NCBI RefSeq assembly: GCF_016808095.1
Contig: NC_068977.1
Coordinates: forward strand, 22,779,364-22,843,363
DNA length: 64,000 bases
DNA from: Vigna angularis
Lineage: Eukaryota; Streptophyta; Magnoliopsida; Fabales; Fabaceae
Reading direction: 5' to 3'
Shown here: positions 33,206-42,721 of the stretch, in pieces
Numbering within the stretch: the stretch's first letter is position 1
Layout of the letters: the number at the start of each line of letters is the position of its first letter
Translations under genes and position numbers: made by a program
Notes under the pieces: model-generated
The model's database searches: none
Seen by the model: the letters and a program-made list of their open reading frames with translations, nothing else
What the model was told of the DNA's origin: nothing

Positions 33206-34036
33206 AAGCTCAAGTTCCTTCTTCTTTTTCTTCTTCCTACTGAACTTCTTCAGAAATTTGATCAAACCAAGAACCTGTTGCAGTGTCTCAATCATAGGAA
33301 CTTTAATCTCCAATTTCTTGAAGATTTCCATTAAGCACTTAAATTTATTTTCCTTCCTATGATTCTTCTTTAGATGAGGATGGGATTTTTCATATGATTT
33401 CTTCTTCTTTCCTCTCATCTTCTTTTTCTTCCTTTTTCTCTCCCTAAATTTTCTCTTTTTCCTTTCTTTCATTTTTTTCTTCCCTTTTCTTTTTCTTTTC
33501 AACTTCTTTATTTTCACACAAATCTTCTTTCTCTCTTCTCTCTCAACCACTTCTTTCTCTTTTTCTTCTTCTTTATTTTTCTCACTCAACTCTTCTTTCT
33601 CTTTTCTCTCTACCCTTTCTTCATCTTCCTCTAATTTTTCCTTATCAAGAATCTTGTCACTTTCGGTGATAATGATTTGCCCTTCCTCCTTAAGGTTAAC
33701 TTCAGTATTAACCTCATCATTCAATCTCTGACTGATGTAATGAAGTTGCATCTCCATTCTTTTAAATGATTCTTCAATGCTTTTCTGAGTAGAGTCGGAA
33801 TTTTTCAAAAATCGTTGAAGGGTGTCCTCCAACCTATCCAAACTTCCTGATAGAAAGGGTTGTTGCTGCCATTGTTGTTGTGGTTGGTTCTCAAATTGTC
33901 CAGCAGCTTGCCAAAATTGGCTTTGATCCATGCTTGAGTGAGGTTCCCACCAGTGGTTGAGATTACTTTGGTAGAATTGAGTGCCCATATAGTTAAATTC
34001 TTGACCAAATTGCATTCTGCAGACATTAGGCACAAA
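33146..34036 (-). pseudogene. Gypsy-2 gag C-terminal fragment, pol deleted
   Basis: The minus-strand frame is open from 34036; its first ATG is at 34015 (MQFGQEFNYM). It has the Gln-rich segment (AAGQFENQPQQQWQQQ), a helix like that of Athila gag (LEDTLQRFLKNSDSTQKSIEES), a long Glu-rich then Lys/Arg-rich low-complexity region (33370-33640), and FKCLMEIFKKLEIKVPMIETLQQV, the segment that normally sits at the gag-protease border. It then runs directly into the post-pol module (LKERLLGGNP…), so all of pol is missing. The N-terminal capsid half is also absent. It is open over 290 codons despite these losses, in line with the element's youth. Confidence 0.75.
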
Positions 34037-34253
34037 ACCCTAAAAACAATTGTTAGCACAAAAAGATATAGGAGAAGATATAAGATTCAGAGAATAAAAT
34101 AAAATAAAAATAAAAACAGAAAATAAAATAAAATAAAATAAAATAAAATAAAATAAAAACAGAAAAAACAAAAACAGAAAAATAAAAACAGAAATTCAAA
34201 ATTAAAGTCAAAGATAATCAATAATCACACAAATTAACCAATTAAACCACGAG
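34037..34253 (-). other. Gypsy-2 leader with AAAAT simple repeats
   Basis: Untranslated leader between the primer-binding site and gag. It holds an 'aaaataaaat' run (34096-34155 on the plus strand). In minus sense, TTGTTTTTAG just before the gag frame looks like a splice acceptor. Confidence 0.5.
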
Positions 34254-34271
34254 TCCCCGGCAACGGCGCCA
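34254..34271 (-). promoter_or_regulatory. Primer-binding site, complementary to tRNA-Asp
   Basis: Minus sense TGGCGCCGTTGCCGGGGA, six bases after the LTR end. This is the exact complement of the 3' end of plant tRNA-Asp (…CCCCGGCAACGGCGCCA), the usual primer of Athila-like elements. Confidence 0.92.
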
Positions 34272-34277
34272 AAAACT

Positions 34278-35582
34278 TGATGGACAAATTTGTAAGCACC
34301 AAAATATGATGTCACAAACTTGTTTTTCAATCGGCAAGTATGACCGAATCGTTCAAGTAATAAACTTGGTAAGACCAAGTATCGTTCTTCCCAAAGGACT
34401 CACGGCCTAGTTTAGTTATGCGATTTCTTGATTAGCTAAGACTTAAAGACGAAATATTTGGAGTTTATATGCAAAAGACGAAAATTAAATATGTATGCAT
34501 GAGTTTTTGATCAATGACAAAAGCAAAAGACAAATACTTTCAATGAAATATATGAATGAATATGTTGTTGGGGGTCAATTTCATCTTATCCACTCTCATA
34601 TATTTTAGGAATTCAACATTCAAATCATCATTGTTAATGCCACTCTCTAAAGTACCTTTCTAGAAGGCTTCTCCCTAATCACGAGTTCATACAAAATTCC
34701 TAGCATTCCTAATGATCAGTTCATAAGTGTAGGAGCTTAACGACAACCAACATAATATTGGGAGAAATTCCCCGGATCTAGACTTCCCCGTACGTTCCCG
34801 TATCGACAAAACCAATAATCATGCATCGAATGAGTTAAACAATGCAAGCATTGAGCAAAGAGGAAAAACCCTAACTAATGATGAAAGAAAGCATAAATCT
34901 TAGATTAAGATGCAAGCATAAATTCCATATATGAGAGCTTCAAGAGATTACATTGATTCCCCAACAAACATACAAGGTTTAGTTCACCATATTCATGGTG
35001 AACCTAGATGAATTACAATGAAAGAATGAAAGAATAAACCCAATAAAGGTGAAGAGGTAGCCTGAGCATCCAAGATCCTCCTTCAAAGGGGTGGAAGAGA
35101 AAGTGTTTGCCTCGTTTCTGCCAAAGATACAAACCCTAGGACGTCCTAAAGCTTATATACTATTCTAAAATTACAAAAAATCTAAGCCCAAGCCCATAAG
35201 TGTGCCGCTCAGCGGTAAAGTACCGCTCAGCGGTGAGTGCGCCAGCTCGGTTCTTCCCCTCAGCGGCCATTTTGCCCCTCAACGGTCCTCCCGTGAGCTT
35301 CTGAGTGCCGCTCAGCGGTAAACTGCCGCTGAGCGGCAGTTGCGGCTTCTCTTTTTGCACTCTTTGATTCCTTTTCTAATTCCCTCTCTCTCATTCTTCA
35401 CTTCTTTCACTAAATTCACCTTAAAATCTGTACAAAAACACTGAAATCAAGCATAAACCTGTCCAGCTCTCTTATTTCTGAAAATATGGATAAAAGTATG
35501 ATTTCAAGCTAGTTTCTAAGTCTAAAGGTTGCTTTTAGTATCAATTTTAAGCATGAAAATAACAATTTTTCAACTGTTATCA
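34278..35582 (-). repeat. 5' LTR of Gypsy-2
   Basis: 1305 bp, three mismatches to the other LTR. Its outer end joins the duplicated target CATAT at 35583. Confidence 0.96.
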
Positions 35583-35806
35583 CATATCCATGTTGTATAG
35601 CATCTTAGAAAACCATCACATATAAGATGTTCTCTAATTTGAGTTGCGTTCAACTTTATCCCATTCAAACAGTTCACACAAGGACATCTAAACTTCACTT
35701 CATCATCACTTCTCCCCTCATTACGTTGCGCAAATTGTATAAATTCCTCTACACCTCTCTCGTACTCAGCACTAATATGTGGTAAATTAATCCAATTTCG
35801 ATCCAT
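35583..35806 (-). pseudogene. CACTA-2 TNP2-type transposase, N-terminal exon
   Basis: From ATG 35806: MDRNWINLPHISAEYERGVE, then FRCPCVNCLNG and IREHLICDGFLRCYTTWI. This is the 'transposase-associated' domain at the start of TNP2-type CACTA transposases, with its Cys pair. The frame is interrupted at 35583 by Gypsy-2 and resumes in frame at 28192. The upstream minus-strand region (36074-36361) may hold the 5' untranslated leader; its 95-codon frame is not recognised. Confidence 0.85.
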
Positions 35807-35914
35807 ATTCCTAAATATTACATAAAAAGATAAGCTACTAAAAATCAAACTTGCAATTTCATACATATCATTGAAACTTAGTGAATAATATTTTAAGGTT
35901 TATAAATAATACAA

Positions 35915-36070
35915 GAACTACAACACACATTACCAAAACTATAGCAAAAACCATACCATACATTACCAAAACTATAGCAATTTCATGCATTACCAAAATT
36001 TTAGCAAAAACTATACCATACATTACCAAAACTATAGTAGTTTCATACATTACCAAAACTATAGCAATTA
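35915..36070 (+). repeat. Short tandem repeat upstream of the CACTA-2 transposase gene
   Basis: 'cattaccaaaactatagcaa' and close variants recur about six times at intervals of roughly 26-35 bases. It lies just upstream of the transposase start codon; open frames over it are repeat artefacts. Confidence 0.8.
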
Positions 36071-36394
36071 TTATTATGCAAAAACTAATGAAGAAATCAT
36101 GTTAAGAATGCAAAAGGGCATAAATACCTGGAACAGGGGCGTCGAAAAAGCTTGGTGCAAAAAAAACGAAATGGCAGCGGAGAGGAAAGCAGGCGTTTCA
36201 AACGATTTTGATCGGCTAAAACTGTTTCTTATCGTTAAAAATGAGAAATGACCGAACAATTTTGAGTTTAAACGGTGAAAAACGAGGTATCTAAGATGTT
36301 GGGTGGTTCGGAGGGAGAAGAAACGCGAAAATAGAGCGTTGCGCGATGAAGAAGACGACACTATTCCAACGTTTTGTTTTTTAACTCTGACTGG

Positions 36395-37010
36395 GGAATC
36401 TACCGCGGTTCACTACTTAACCGCGGTATAAAAGGGGTATATGCCGCGGTTTCACGAGCAACCGCGGCCTATACTGATTAAAAAAATTAACCTAAATGGC
36501 ATTTTTGAAATTATTTTCAAACTATATGCAGCGGTTCAGCGGGCAACCGCGGTATATTCCTCGAAATATTTCAAATTCATTTTAAATTTATTTCAGGTAG
36601 GAGAATAGGTCGCGGTTGCTCGTAGAACCGCGGCCTATACCCCTGTAACGTGCTGAACACAACTGTCTCCCCAACTGCCTTTTGGGGAATTTCAAAAGTT
36701 ACAGGGGTATATGCCGCGGTTCGTCTGAGGAACCGCGGCATATACCCCTGTAACTTTTGAAATTCTCTGACTCAATCAGCCCCTGCAATAAATGGGCAGG
36801 GGTATAGGCCGCGGTTGTCCAGAGAACCGCGACATATACCCTGTTATTTAATTTTGAATTCAGACGTGGAGTCAAAAGGGGATGGTTGACTGGAGTATAT
36901 GCCGCGGTTCAGAGTGGAACCGCGACATATGTTTTCGATTTATTTACAAAACTGCCACCGCGCACCATTATGCTGCGGTTTCCGATGAACCGTGGCATAA
37001 TGTGCGCTGT
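36395..37010 (-). repeat. Right subterminal CCGCGG repeats of CACTA-2
   Basis: A dozen or more CCGCGG cores or near-matches occur, in the context 'tatgccgcggtt…aaccgcggc(a/c)tat', often as facing pairs around 20-25 bases apart, that is small hairpins (for example 36711-36745 and 36807-36838). Same motif as the left subterminal region. Confidence 0.85.
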
Positions 37011-37033
37011 AAAAACCCAATTTTTTACTAGTG

Positions 37034-37637
37034 AAGTACCTGTTCTTGGTTGTAATTTCTTTCATTTATCCGAAACTCGTGTGCCTAAAGGGAATGTTGC
37101 AGCTCTTCAACCTCCATTACATCAAGGTCCTTTGACTCTCCAATTGCAACGACTACATGATCAAATTTTGGATGAAGCGTCCTCAAGATCTCATCAACCA
37201 CTTGTTGATCTTTAGTATCGTCTTGCAAGCTTTCGTAGCATTGACGTGCTCCTGAATTCTGTCAAAATATTCTGCAATTGACTCATTTTCCTCCATACTT
37301 AAGAGTTCAAATTGCCTTCTCAGCGCTTGCAACTTTGCCTTTTTAAAAATATCCCAGGCTTCCTTGGCAGTGGAGGCCTTGGAGATCTTGTTAAAAACCT
37401 TAGAATTTACTCACTGGTAGATAAGAAATTTAGCCTTGTTGTCTAGTTTTTGCTGCGTCTTGAATTCTTCTTATCCTTTTATGTTGCTTTACGATCAAGA
37501 TCTTCAATCCCATTCATGATCACATCGGCTATGTTTTGAAACCCGAAGATGGCATGCATTATAATCTTCCAATCATCAAAAGACTTTCCATCGAACACTG
37601 GTAAGGCACCTTGGATAATGCTCCCATTGCTAGCCAT
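37034..37637 (-). pseudogene. Copia-A gag N-terminal part
   Basis: From ATG 37637: MASNGSIIQGALPVFDGKSF and DDWKIIMHAIFGF, a UBN2/DUF4219-type copia gag start. Further along, the ESIAEYFDRI-like and LRTLHPKFDHVV-like segments can be followed through stops and shifts to 37034, where CACTA-2 begins. The remainder is at 25316. Confidence 0.8.
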
Positions 37638-37859
37638 CTTCTTTCCACACGTGTATCACTTTCCTTGTAGACGTACACAAGACTTGAATTGTTCTCCAAT
37701 TCTTGACACCACTAAACTCGTTCTTGGTTATCTAAACTTGCATGCATTGAAGGAAAACACACTCACAAAGGTACACTCAATCCAAAAAACAAGATTCTCA
37801 CACAGATTCTACTTTTCACCGTTGTTTTTATCACAGGATCGTATAAGCTCTGAATACCA

Positions 37860-38012
37860 TGTTGGAACTGGTTTAAAAGGAAGTAAGAAATCAACTAGAA
37901 AAAATGCTTCACGTTCTCATCATTTCAAAAGCTACTGTCATATGAATATATATAGCAATACAAGACAAAACAGAAAACCAGAAAAGATATGCTTTGACTT
38001 GGCAAACTAACA
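37860..38012 (-). repeat. Probable 5' LTR of copia-A
   Basis: On the plus strand TGTTGGAACTGG (37860) to GCAAACTAACA (38012). In minus sense it starts TGTTAGTTTG and ends CCAACA, followed by a primer-binding site TGGTATTCAGAGC (37859-37847) with one extra T relative to the standard. At 153 bp it is short for a copia LTR; no opposite LTR remains to confirm it. Confidence 0.6.
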
Positions 38013-39436
38013 TCAATTAAGATCAAATTTGCACATATCGTAAATACTAGATGTAAAAATAAAATTAAAGACTCACTATTTATTTCATTATTATTTAAAA
38101 AAATCCTTTATGATAGGAATGGTCAAACGCATTGTCTAATTCATGATACAAACAAGTCATAATTTCGATCATGCTTCTCTACTTGTAAATGTTTAAATTT
38201 AACAACTCAATCCCTAGATTAAATGTTTCTTTGACAAAAAAAATGAAAAAAATTAAATAAAATAACTTCTAGAAATGAATTAGCATATATAAATTAATTT
38301 TAAGTATTAAGAATTATTTTTTCTAGTTTTCTTGTGAGAAGTCTTCGGAAAGAAGATTTTTCGAAAATAATCTAAGACAGTAGTCATTTAGGTTGACAAT
38401 TAAAATAAATAAATAAAAAAAAGGAGTTGACGTGAAAAATTGAAGACAAGACATGCATGTGCAATATTTAATTTTTCTGGAGTCAACTTATTCAACATTC
38501 AATCATCCAGTCAATGTCTGAAAAATGCATTGTAAATATTGATAAACAAAAACGGAAAATTAAAGACATGAATAGAAAAATCAAGTTGACAGCATAACTA
38601 AAAGGTTGGAAAATGAATGTTTGCGTAAGAGATGTGTAGTTGAAGTTTCAAGCTTATCTAAATAACCAATTCAAGTCGTTCTTTTAAGCTTCGAGTTGAT
38701 TTTTAAAACTTTAAATATCTTAGGAGCACGTGATAATGAATTGACATGTTTGGGAAATCAGCCTTCACAAATTGTAGTGTCTTAGATGCAAAATTATTAT
38801 CGGGTATCATTTTGTTAGCATATTATGCACTATTTAAAGTAAATTAAACTCGTCTTTTTATTTATTTTTACTTTGCCAAATATTCCTCCATTTTATATTA
38901 ATTGATGTAGAATCTTTAGTTGCTAATGTTTTAAATCATTCTTGATCGATTTATGAAATCCATGATTTTATTTAAGAATTCATTTACAAACGGGCAATCT
39001 ATAATCAACAACTTTACATATTAAAACTCAATGATGAAATGACTTAATCTCCTATTCTTTCATGTCAAGTTATTGAGTATTTTCTGTACTTGACTAACGT
39101 ATGTTTGTGTTCTTATCTTTCAAAACCTTGTTAACAACTATTTAAGAAGAATGCAAGATATATGCATATTCATACGTGATGGATCATTTTCCTTAGTCTA
39201 CCATTGGCCATAATGTAACTATTATCAACTTGTTGTCTCTTAGAATCATACTCTTCTTATTGGATCATATCTATATTATCATACTTGTTGAACAATTTAT
39301 TCGTCTTTACCTCAATATTTTCCTTTTTAGCCTCACAACTATTTGCAGACATATTTTAAAACTCTGGACTTATAGATAATTTCCACTACATTGAAAACAA
39401 CATATTTTTTGTCAATGATACATCTTTTGAATCATG
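38013..39436. other. AT-rich sequence, no gene
   Basis: Apart from the repeat at 38510-38660, nothing is recognised. The stretch 39150-39430 has the texture of decayed minus-strand copia sequence, but I cannot name a domain. Confidence 0.5.
38510..38660 (+). repeat. Orphan copy of receptor-gene upstream sequence
   Basis: Matches 13015-13170: 'tctgaaaaatgcattgtaaa', 'aaaattaaagacatgaa', 'agaaaaatcaagttgacagc', 'taaaaggttggaaaatgaa', 'gtttgcgtaagagatg'. Identity ends near 38660, before the TATA box and gene present in the other copy. It is probably the stub of a deleted receptor-like protein paralogue. Confidence 0.75.
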
Positions 39437-40791
39437 CACTAGTACAAAATGTGCTTTTAAACTCGTACATTAGACCTCTGTTTACACCAAATCGCTGCCT
39501 ATCCAGACGCAGTGGCAGTTTCGCAATTAAGGAGACCTTATAGGCCTCGGTTCAAAGAAGACCAGTGCAGAACAGCTCTACCACTTCGGTTTCAAAGGCA
39601 ATCGGTGCCTAAACATATACTAACTTTCCACGCTTTTCGTTTGAAATGGTCAGAAAACGTGATACTGCTTCGGTTGCACACAGAACCGAAGCATAAAGAC
39701 CTGAAACACGCCTGCAACACGTCAAGTCAGTCAAGTCAATATTAATAGGCACCGGTTAGGTTGAAGAACCGAAACAGAAACAATATAGTAATATTAGATT
39801 TTGAACCGAGGCCGTATAGGCCTAGATCCTTTCTCTTTCTGATTCCAAGTGGGCCTAGTGACCTAATTAAGGGTGAAGCTTCTTTCCCTTGAACGCGCAC
39901 CAGATCCTCCTCTTTCCCTTGAACGCGGACGAGCAGGGAGAGTGTTGTGATGGAGGTGAGTGGCCAGCGAAGACGTGGAGAGACGTGGCGAGGCGCGGTG
40001 AGGTCGCGTCTGATAGCGGCGAGGCGCGGCGAGGTCGCGTCTGATAGCGGCGAGGCGCGACGAGGTCACGTCTGATAGCGGCGAGGTCACGTCTGATAGC
40101 GGCGAGGCGCGGTGAGGTCGCATCTGATAGCAGCGAGGCGCGACGAGGTCACGTATGATAGCGGCGAGGCGCGGCGAGGTTGCGTCTGATAGCGGTAGCT
40201 CTTTCGCGAAGGTTCCAACTCCGACTTCTTCGATGGAGACGATTGGGTGAGGACGGCGATGGCGCATTGCGAGGAAGGTGGCAGCGCGTTGCGAGGAAGG
40301 CGGTAGTGAAGTGAATCGTTTTTCGATTTGGCATTTTAGGGTTTCTGAAATTAAGAATCTGAGAATTAGGGTTTTCATTTTCAGATTTGGGGTTTTTGTT
40401 CTTGTTTTTGCAACTTAGGGTTTCAACTATTCATTTCATTTTGGGGTTCCAATTGTGTTATCTGAGTTTGTTGAGTTTGTGAAACAGCGTGGTTATGTCC
40501 TCGGATTATTCTCTCCAAGCGCGAGTCTTATTCATTTTAACGTTTTTCAGTTTGGGGTTTGAAATTAGAATATGAAATTGAAATCAGAACCGAAGCACGC
40601 TAAAGAAAAAAAAAAGATCCTACTACCTCGGTTCAGGTTCTAACCGAGGCCGTAGAGACAAACAACATAAATCGGTTCAGAATCGAGGCAAAAAGTCTAC
40701 CACTTTTTGCCTCGCCTGAATATGCCTCGGTTCAGGAACCGGTGCCTATGAGTGAAATTAACCGATGTCGTTTCCTCTTACTGCACTAGTG
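39437..40791. mobile_element. CACTA-3: short non-autonomous CACTA derivative with TSD ATG
   Basis: Left end CACTAGTACAAAATG, right end …CTTACTGCACTAGTG, flanked by ATG at 39434-39436 and 40792-40794. The reverse complement of the right end (CACTAGTGCAGTAAGAGG) is close to CACTA-1's left end. Subterminal parts carry 'cctcggttc'/'gaaccgaggc' motifs. There is no transposase; the middle is a GC-rich repeat. It would have needed transposase from a full element. Confidence 0.88.
39960..40200 (-). repeat. GC-rich minisatellite inside CACTA-3
   Basis: A unit of about 30 bases, 'gcgaggcgcggcgaggtcgc' plus 'gtctgatagcg', repeats six to seven times with truncated copies. The 171-codon minus-strand frame across it is low-complexity (Ala/Arg/Ser/Pro) and is not credited as a gene. 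Confidence 0.8.
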
Positions 40792-40794
40792 ATG

Positions 40795-41310
40795 GTTCAA
40801 TACACCACAATATATGTATTGTCATTCCTTTTGAGTATCTAAAAGCATACATTCAACTCAATTATAATTTTACCAACTTAAATAAATATAACTCACCTTA
40901 ATTATCCAATACTTACTAAAATAAAACATCATCATATTGAATTGGTTGAATTTATGGACTACTATATACAGTTCTATATTCATGTCAATGAATAACAATT
41001 TTTTAATATGACTTATTAACTTTTTTAAATCCAATATTTATGAGTTTATTTAATGTGATTTTTTAATTTTTTTTGTCTTTAATTTAGTTTTATTTTATTT
41101 AATAGGATTCATTGCAATTCCTTTATTAAATTAGTATTAACACTTTTTGGAAGGTGATCATATGTCATTGACTTTCTTTTTTTATTTATGTTTTTCCTGT
41201 GGGTTGTTTTTTTGTCTCCTTCTCCTTCTACCTTCTACCACCCATTATTTTCGTTCTCTTTCTCTTTTCATCATCCACCTTCCAGCACCCTTTTTTCCTT
41301 CCTTCATCTC
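40795..41310. other. AT- and pyrimidine-rich sequence, no gene
   Basis: No domain is recognised. The frames near 41147-41397 are driven by a C/T-rich tract. Confidence 0.5.
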
Positions 41311-41314
41311 TTCT

Positions 41315-41490
41315 CTATCTTTCTCCAACTTGTAATGCAATTTGACACTTATTTACTAATGCTTCATATAATGAATCAACACCACAATGTGTTATGAAAC
41401 AACCTATTAATAGGTGTTGCAAAATTAATTGTTGTTGTATCCATTCACTATTAATAATCCCTCTCCCTTCAATGCATTTAATGTCACCAC
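41315..41490 (-). pseudogene. UDP-glycosyltransferase fragment (PSPG box)
   Basis: The minus-strand frame has GRGIINSEWIQQQLILQH, GCFITHCGVDSLYEALVNKC and QVGER. This is the plant secondary-product glycosyltransferase signature (W-x-Q-Q…H…GCF-x-THCG…S…EAL), worded like the UGT79/91 group that adds sugars to flavonoid or triterpene glycosides. Only about 55 codons remain, with a shift after KCQIAL. No other exon is visible nearby, so it is a pseudogene scrap, perhaps carried by a transposon. Confidence 0.75.
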
Positions 41491-41639
41491 TCGAGTGTTG
41501 TGGCATGCTTGAAAATATCAGCAAGAATATGAAATTGTTGCGAAGTGAGACAAACATCAGCAAGATCACTACAATTTTGTTCCTTTATGATGCCATTGTC
41601 TTCTTATAAATAATTTTGGCTTGAGACTATTTGTTGGTA

Positions 41640-42640
41640 AAGAATTTATTGGATATCCATGTTTCTTGTAACAAACTTCCACTGTGTTTCCATTTCTTCC
41701 ACAATATGTTTAGACCTTTCGTTGGTGCCTCTTGAATTTCTAGAATCTTGATTATGGAATCCATTTCGTGCGATAACAAATTGGCTTTATATGTCCCAAT
41801 CTTCTATAATAGGTGCAAGTTATTGATCCTACAATAGCATTAGGATTAATATTTTTCACAATAGTAACCATAAAACCAAGGATAATTGTTTTTCTTACTA
41901 TATAACCAGAGAAAATATATTTGTAATATTTGGAATAGGTTCCATAAGCAAAATACATGACTTGATGTGTCATATTGGTCTTTCAAACCTCTAAGGAACT
42001 ACATTGCATGATTTTCCCTTTTTCTTTGTGTCATTATATGAAGAACTTGACAATTACAATATTTCTTACAGGTGTAGACAGGATTTGGCTGAAAGTTATA
42101 CAACTCATCCCAAATAACTTTGAGTTTAGTGAAAAGTTCTGATACACTCAAGTCTCCTTATGCCAAATAGCAACTTCGAATTGCATATCAGAGATGCGAA
42201 CTAAATTGCCTTCAGAAAATTTGTTCTTGAGGTCATCCTAAATATCCACAATGTTGTCCATCTATTATATTTTGGCATATGGGTTAAGAAACCGAATGGA
42301 CCAACCATGAGAAACCATGTTATTACATAAAGTCTAGGTAAAAAAATTTTGTCTTCTTGCATGGTTGAGTGGTGGTGCCAAGAACGAACTCCACCTTGTC
42401 TTCTGCACTTAAAGTTATGATCACTGACTTGCGCCATAAGTGGTAGTTGGATTTATCAAGAACAAGCGAGACGAGAGTAGTAGTAAGGTTCTCATTGGGT
42501 GGAGGTATCGAAATCTAGAGGTGGGAGTTTCACCTGCCATGGGAAAGAAACATACAAAAGAAAAATAAAGGACCAAGAAGGAAGAAGAAAAAGAAAGAAA
42601 CCAGAGTTACGTGGAATAACTCTTCAAAAGAAGAGTTTTG
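41640..42640 (-). pseudogene. Copia-E gag relic
   Basis: Minus strand, several frames: a GWSIRFLNPYAKI / WTTLWIFRMTSRTNF region (about 42200-42330), EVAIWHKETSVYQNF (about 42160), CILLMEPIPNITNIFSLV (about 41900-41950), and a knuckle-like YYRRLGHIKPICY (about 41775-41810) with a lost Cys. This is the UBN2_3-type gag of a copia element. A leader with ATGGTATCAAAACTC (about 42627-42641 in minus sense) is a degenerate primer-binding site. Confidence 0.7.
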
Positions 42641-42721
42641 ATACCATAACGAGATTACCAAATGATGTCATGAGAAGCAAAGAGAAATGATTGAACCTCG
42701 TTGATGAAGGTTGAGAAATGG
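42641..42721 (-). repeat. Copia-E LTR stub cut by Gypsy-3
   Basis: Minus sense: TTCTCAACCTTCATCAACGAGG then …TTTGGTAATCTCGTTATGG. The phrase 'tctcaaccttcatcaatgag' recurs on the plus strand at 48598-48616, the LTR of copia-D, so the two copias share an LTR family. The Gypsy-3 LTR begins at 42722 within it. Confidence 0.55.

Larger units (their letters stand above)
28193..35582 (-). mobile_element. Gypsy-2: young non-autonomous Athila-like retrotransposon
   Basis: Both LTRs are 1305 bp (28193-29497 and 34278-35582) and differ at only three positions (29197/35282, 29346/35431, 29480/35565), all transitions. It is flanked by a perfect 5-bp target duplication, CATAT (28188-28192 and 35583-35587). 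It is oriented on the minus strand: the primer-binding site next to the right LTR matches tRNA-Asp, and a polypurine tract lies beside the left LTR. The interior has the C-terminal part of gag, then the post-pol module and an env-position ORF; protease, RT, RNase H and integrase are absent. Its insertion splits CACTA-2's transposase gene. Movement would have required pol from another element. Confidence 0.96.
25320..37033 (-). mobile_element. CACTA-2: CACTA (En/Spm) transposon with both ends and TSD
   Basis: Left end CACTAGTGCAGCGAGG at 25320 and right end …TTTTTTACTAGTG at 37033 are inverted relative to one another for the first eight bases. Both are flanked by the triplet AAG (25317-25319 and 37034-37036), the 3-bp duplication expected of CACTA elements. 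Subterminal regions are packed with CCGCGG-containing repeats. Two minus-strand genes are recognised: a TNP2-type transposase (only the N-terminal part remains) and a Ulp1-containing second gene. It interrupts copia-A gag: the KNGKSASKN side is on the left and the LQAPYK side on the right. It is 11.7 kb with its retrotransposon insertion, about 4.3 kb without. Confidence 0.93.
20340..38012 (-). mobile_element. Copia-A: decayed Ty1/copia retrotransposon interrupted by several insertions
   Basis: On the minus strand the order is LTR (38012-37860), primer-binding site (37859-37847), gag (37637-37034, resuming 25316 leftward), protease, integrase and the start of RT (to about 20340). Insertions are CACTA-2 (25320-37033), an LTR-like piece (24335-24704) and a segment carrying copia-B (20487-23190). 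The left part beyond the RT start is missing; the end near 20340 lies beside a 16-base phrase, 'gagtgcaacaggct', repeated at 20334 and 20411, suggesting a rearrangement joint. All coding parts have stops. Confidence 0.75.

Noticed and set aside
33360..33640. Possible nuclear localisation or histone-like gene, from the Lys/Arg-rich run
   Set aside because: It is a low-complexity region inside the gag fragment, continuous with Athila gag wording on both sides.
39863..40378. 171-codon minus-strand frame in CACTA-3
   Set aside because: It is produced by a GC-rich 30-base tandem repeat; composition is low-complexity and no family is recognised.
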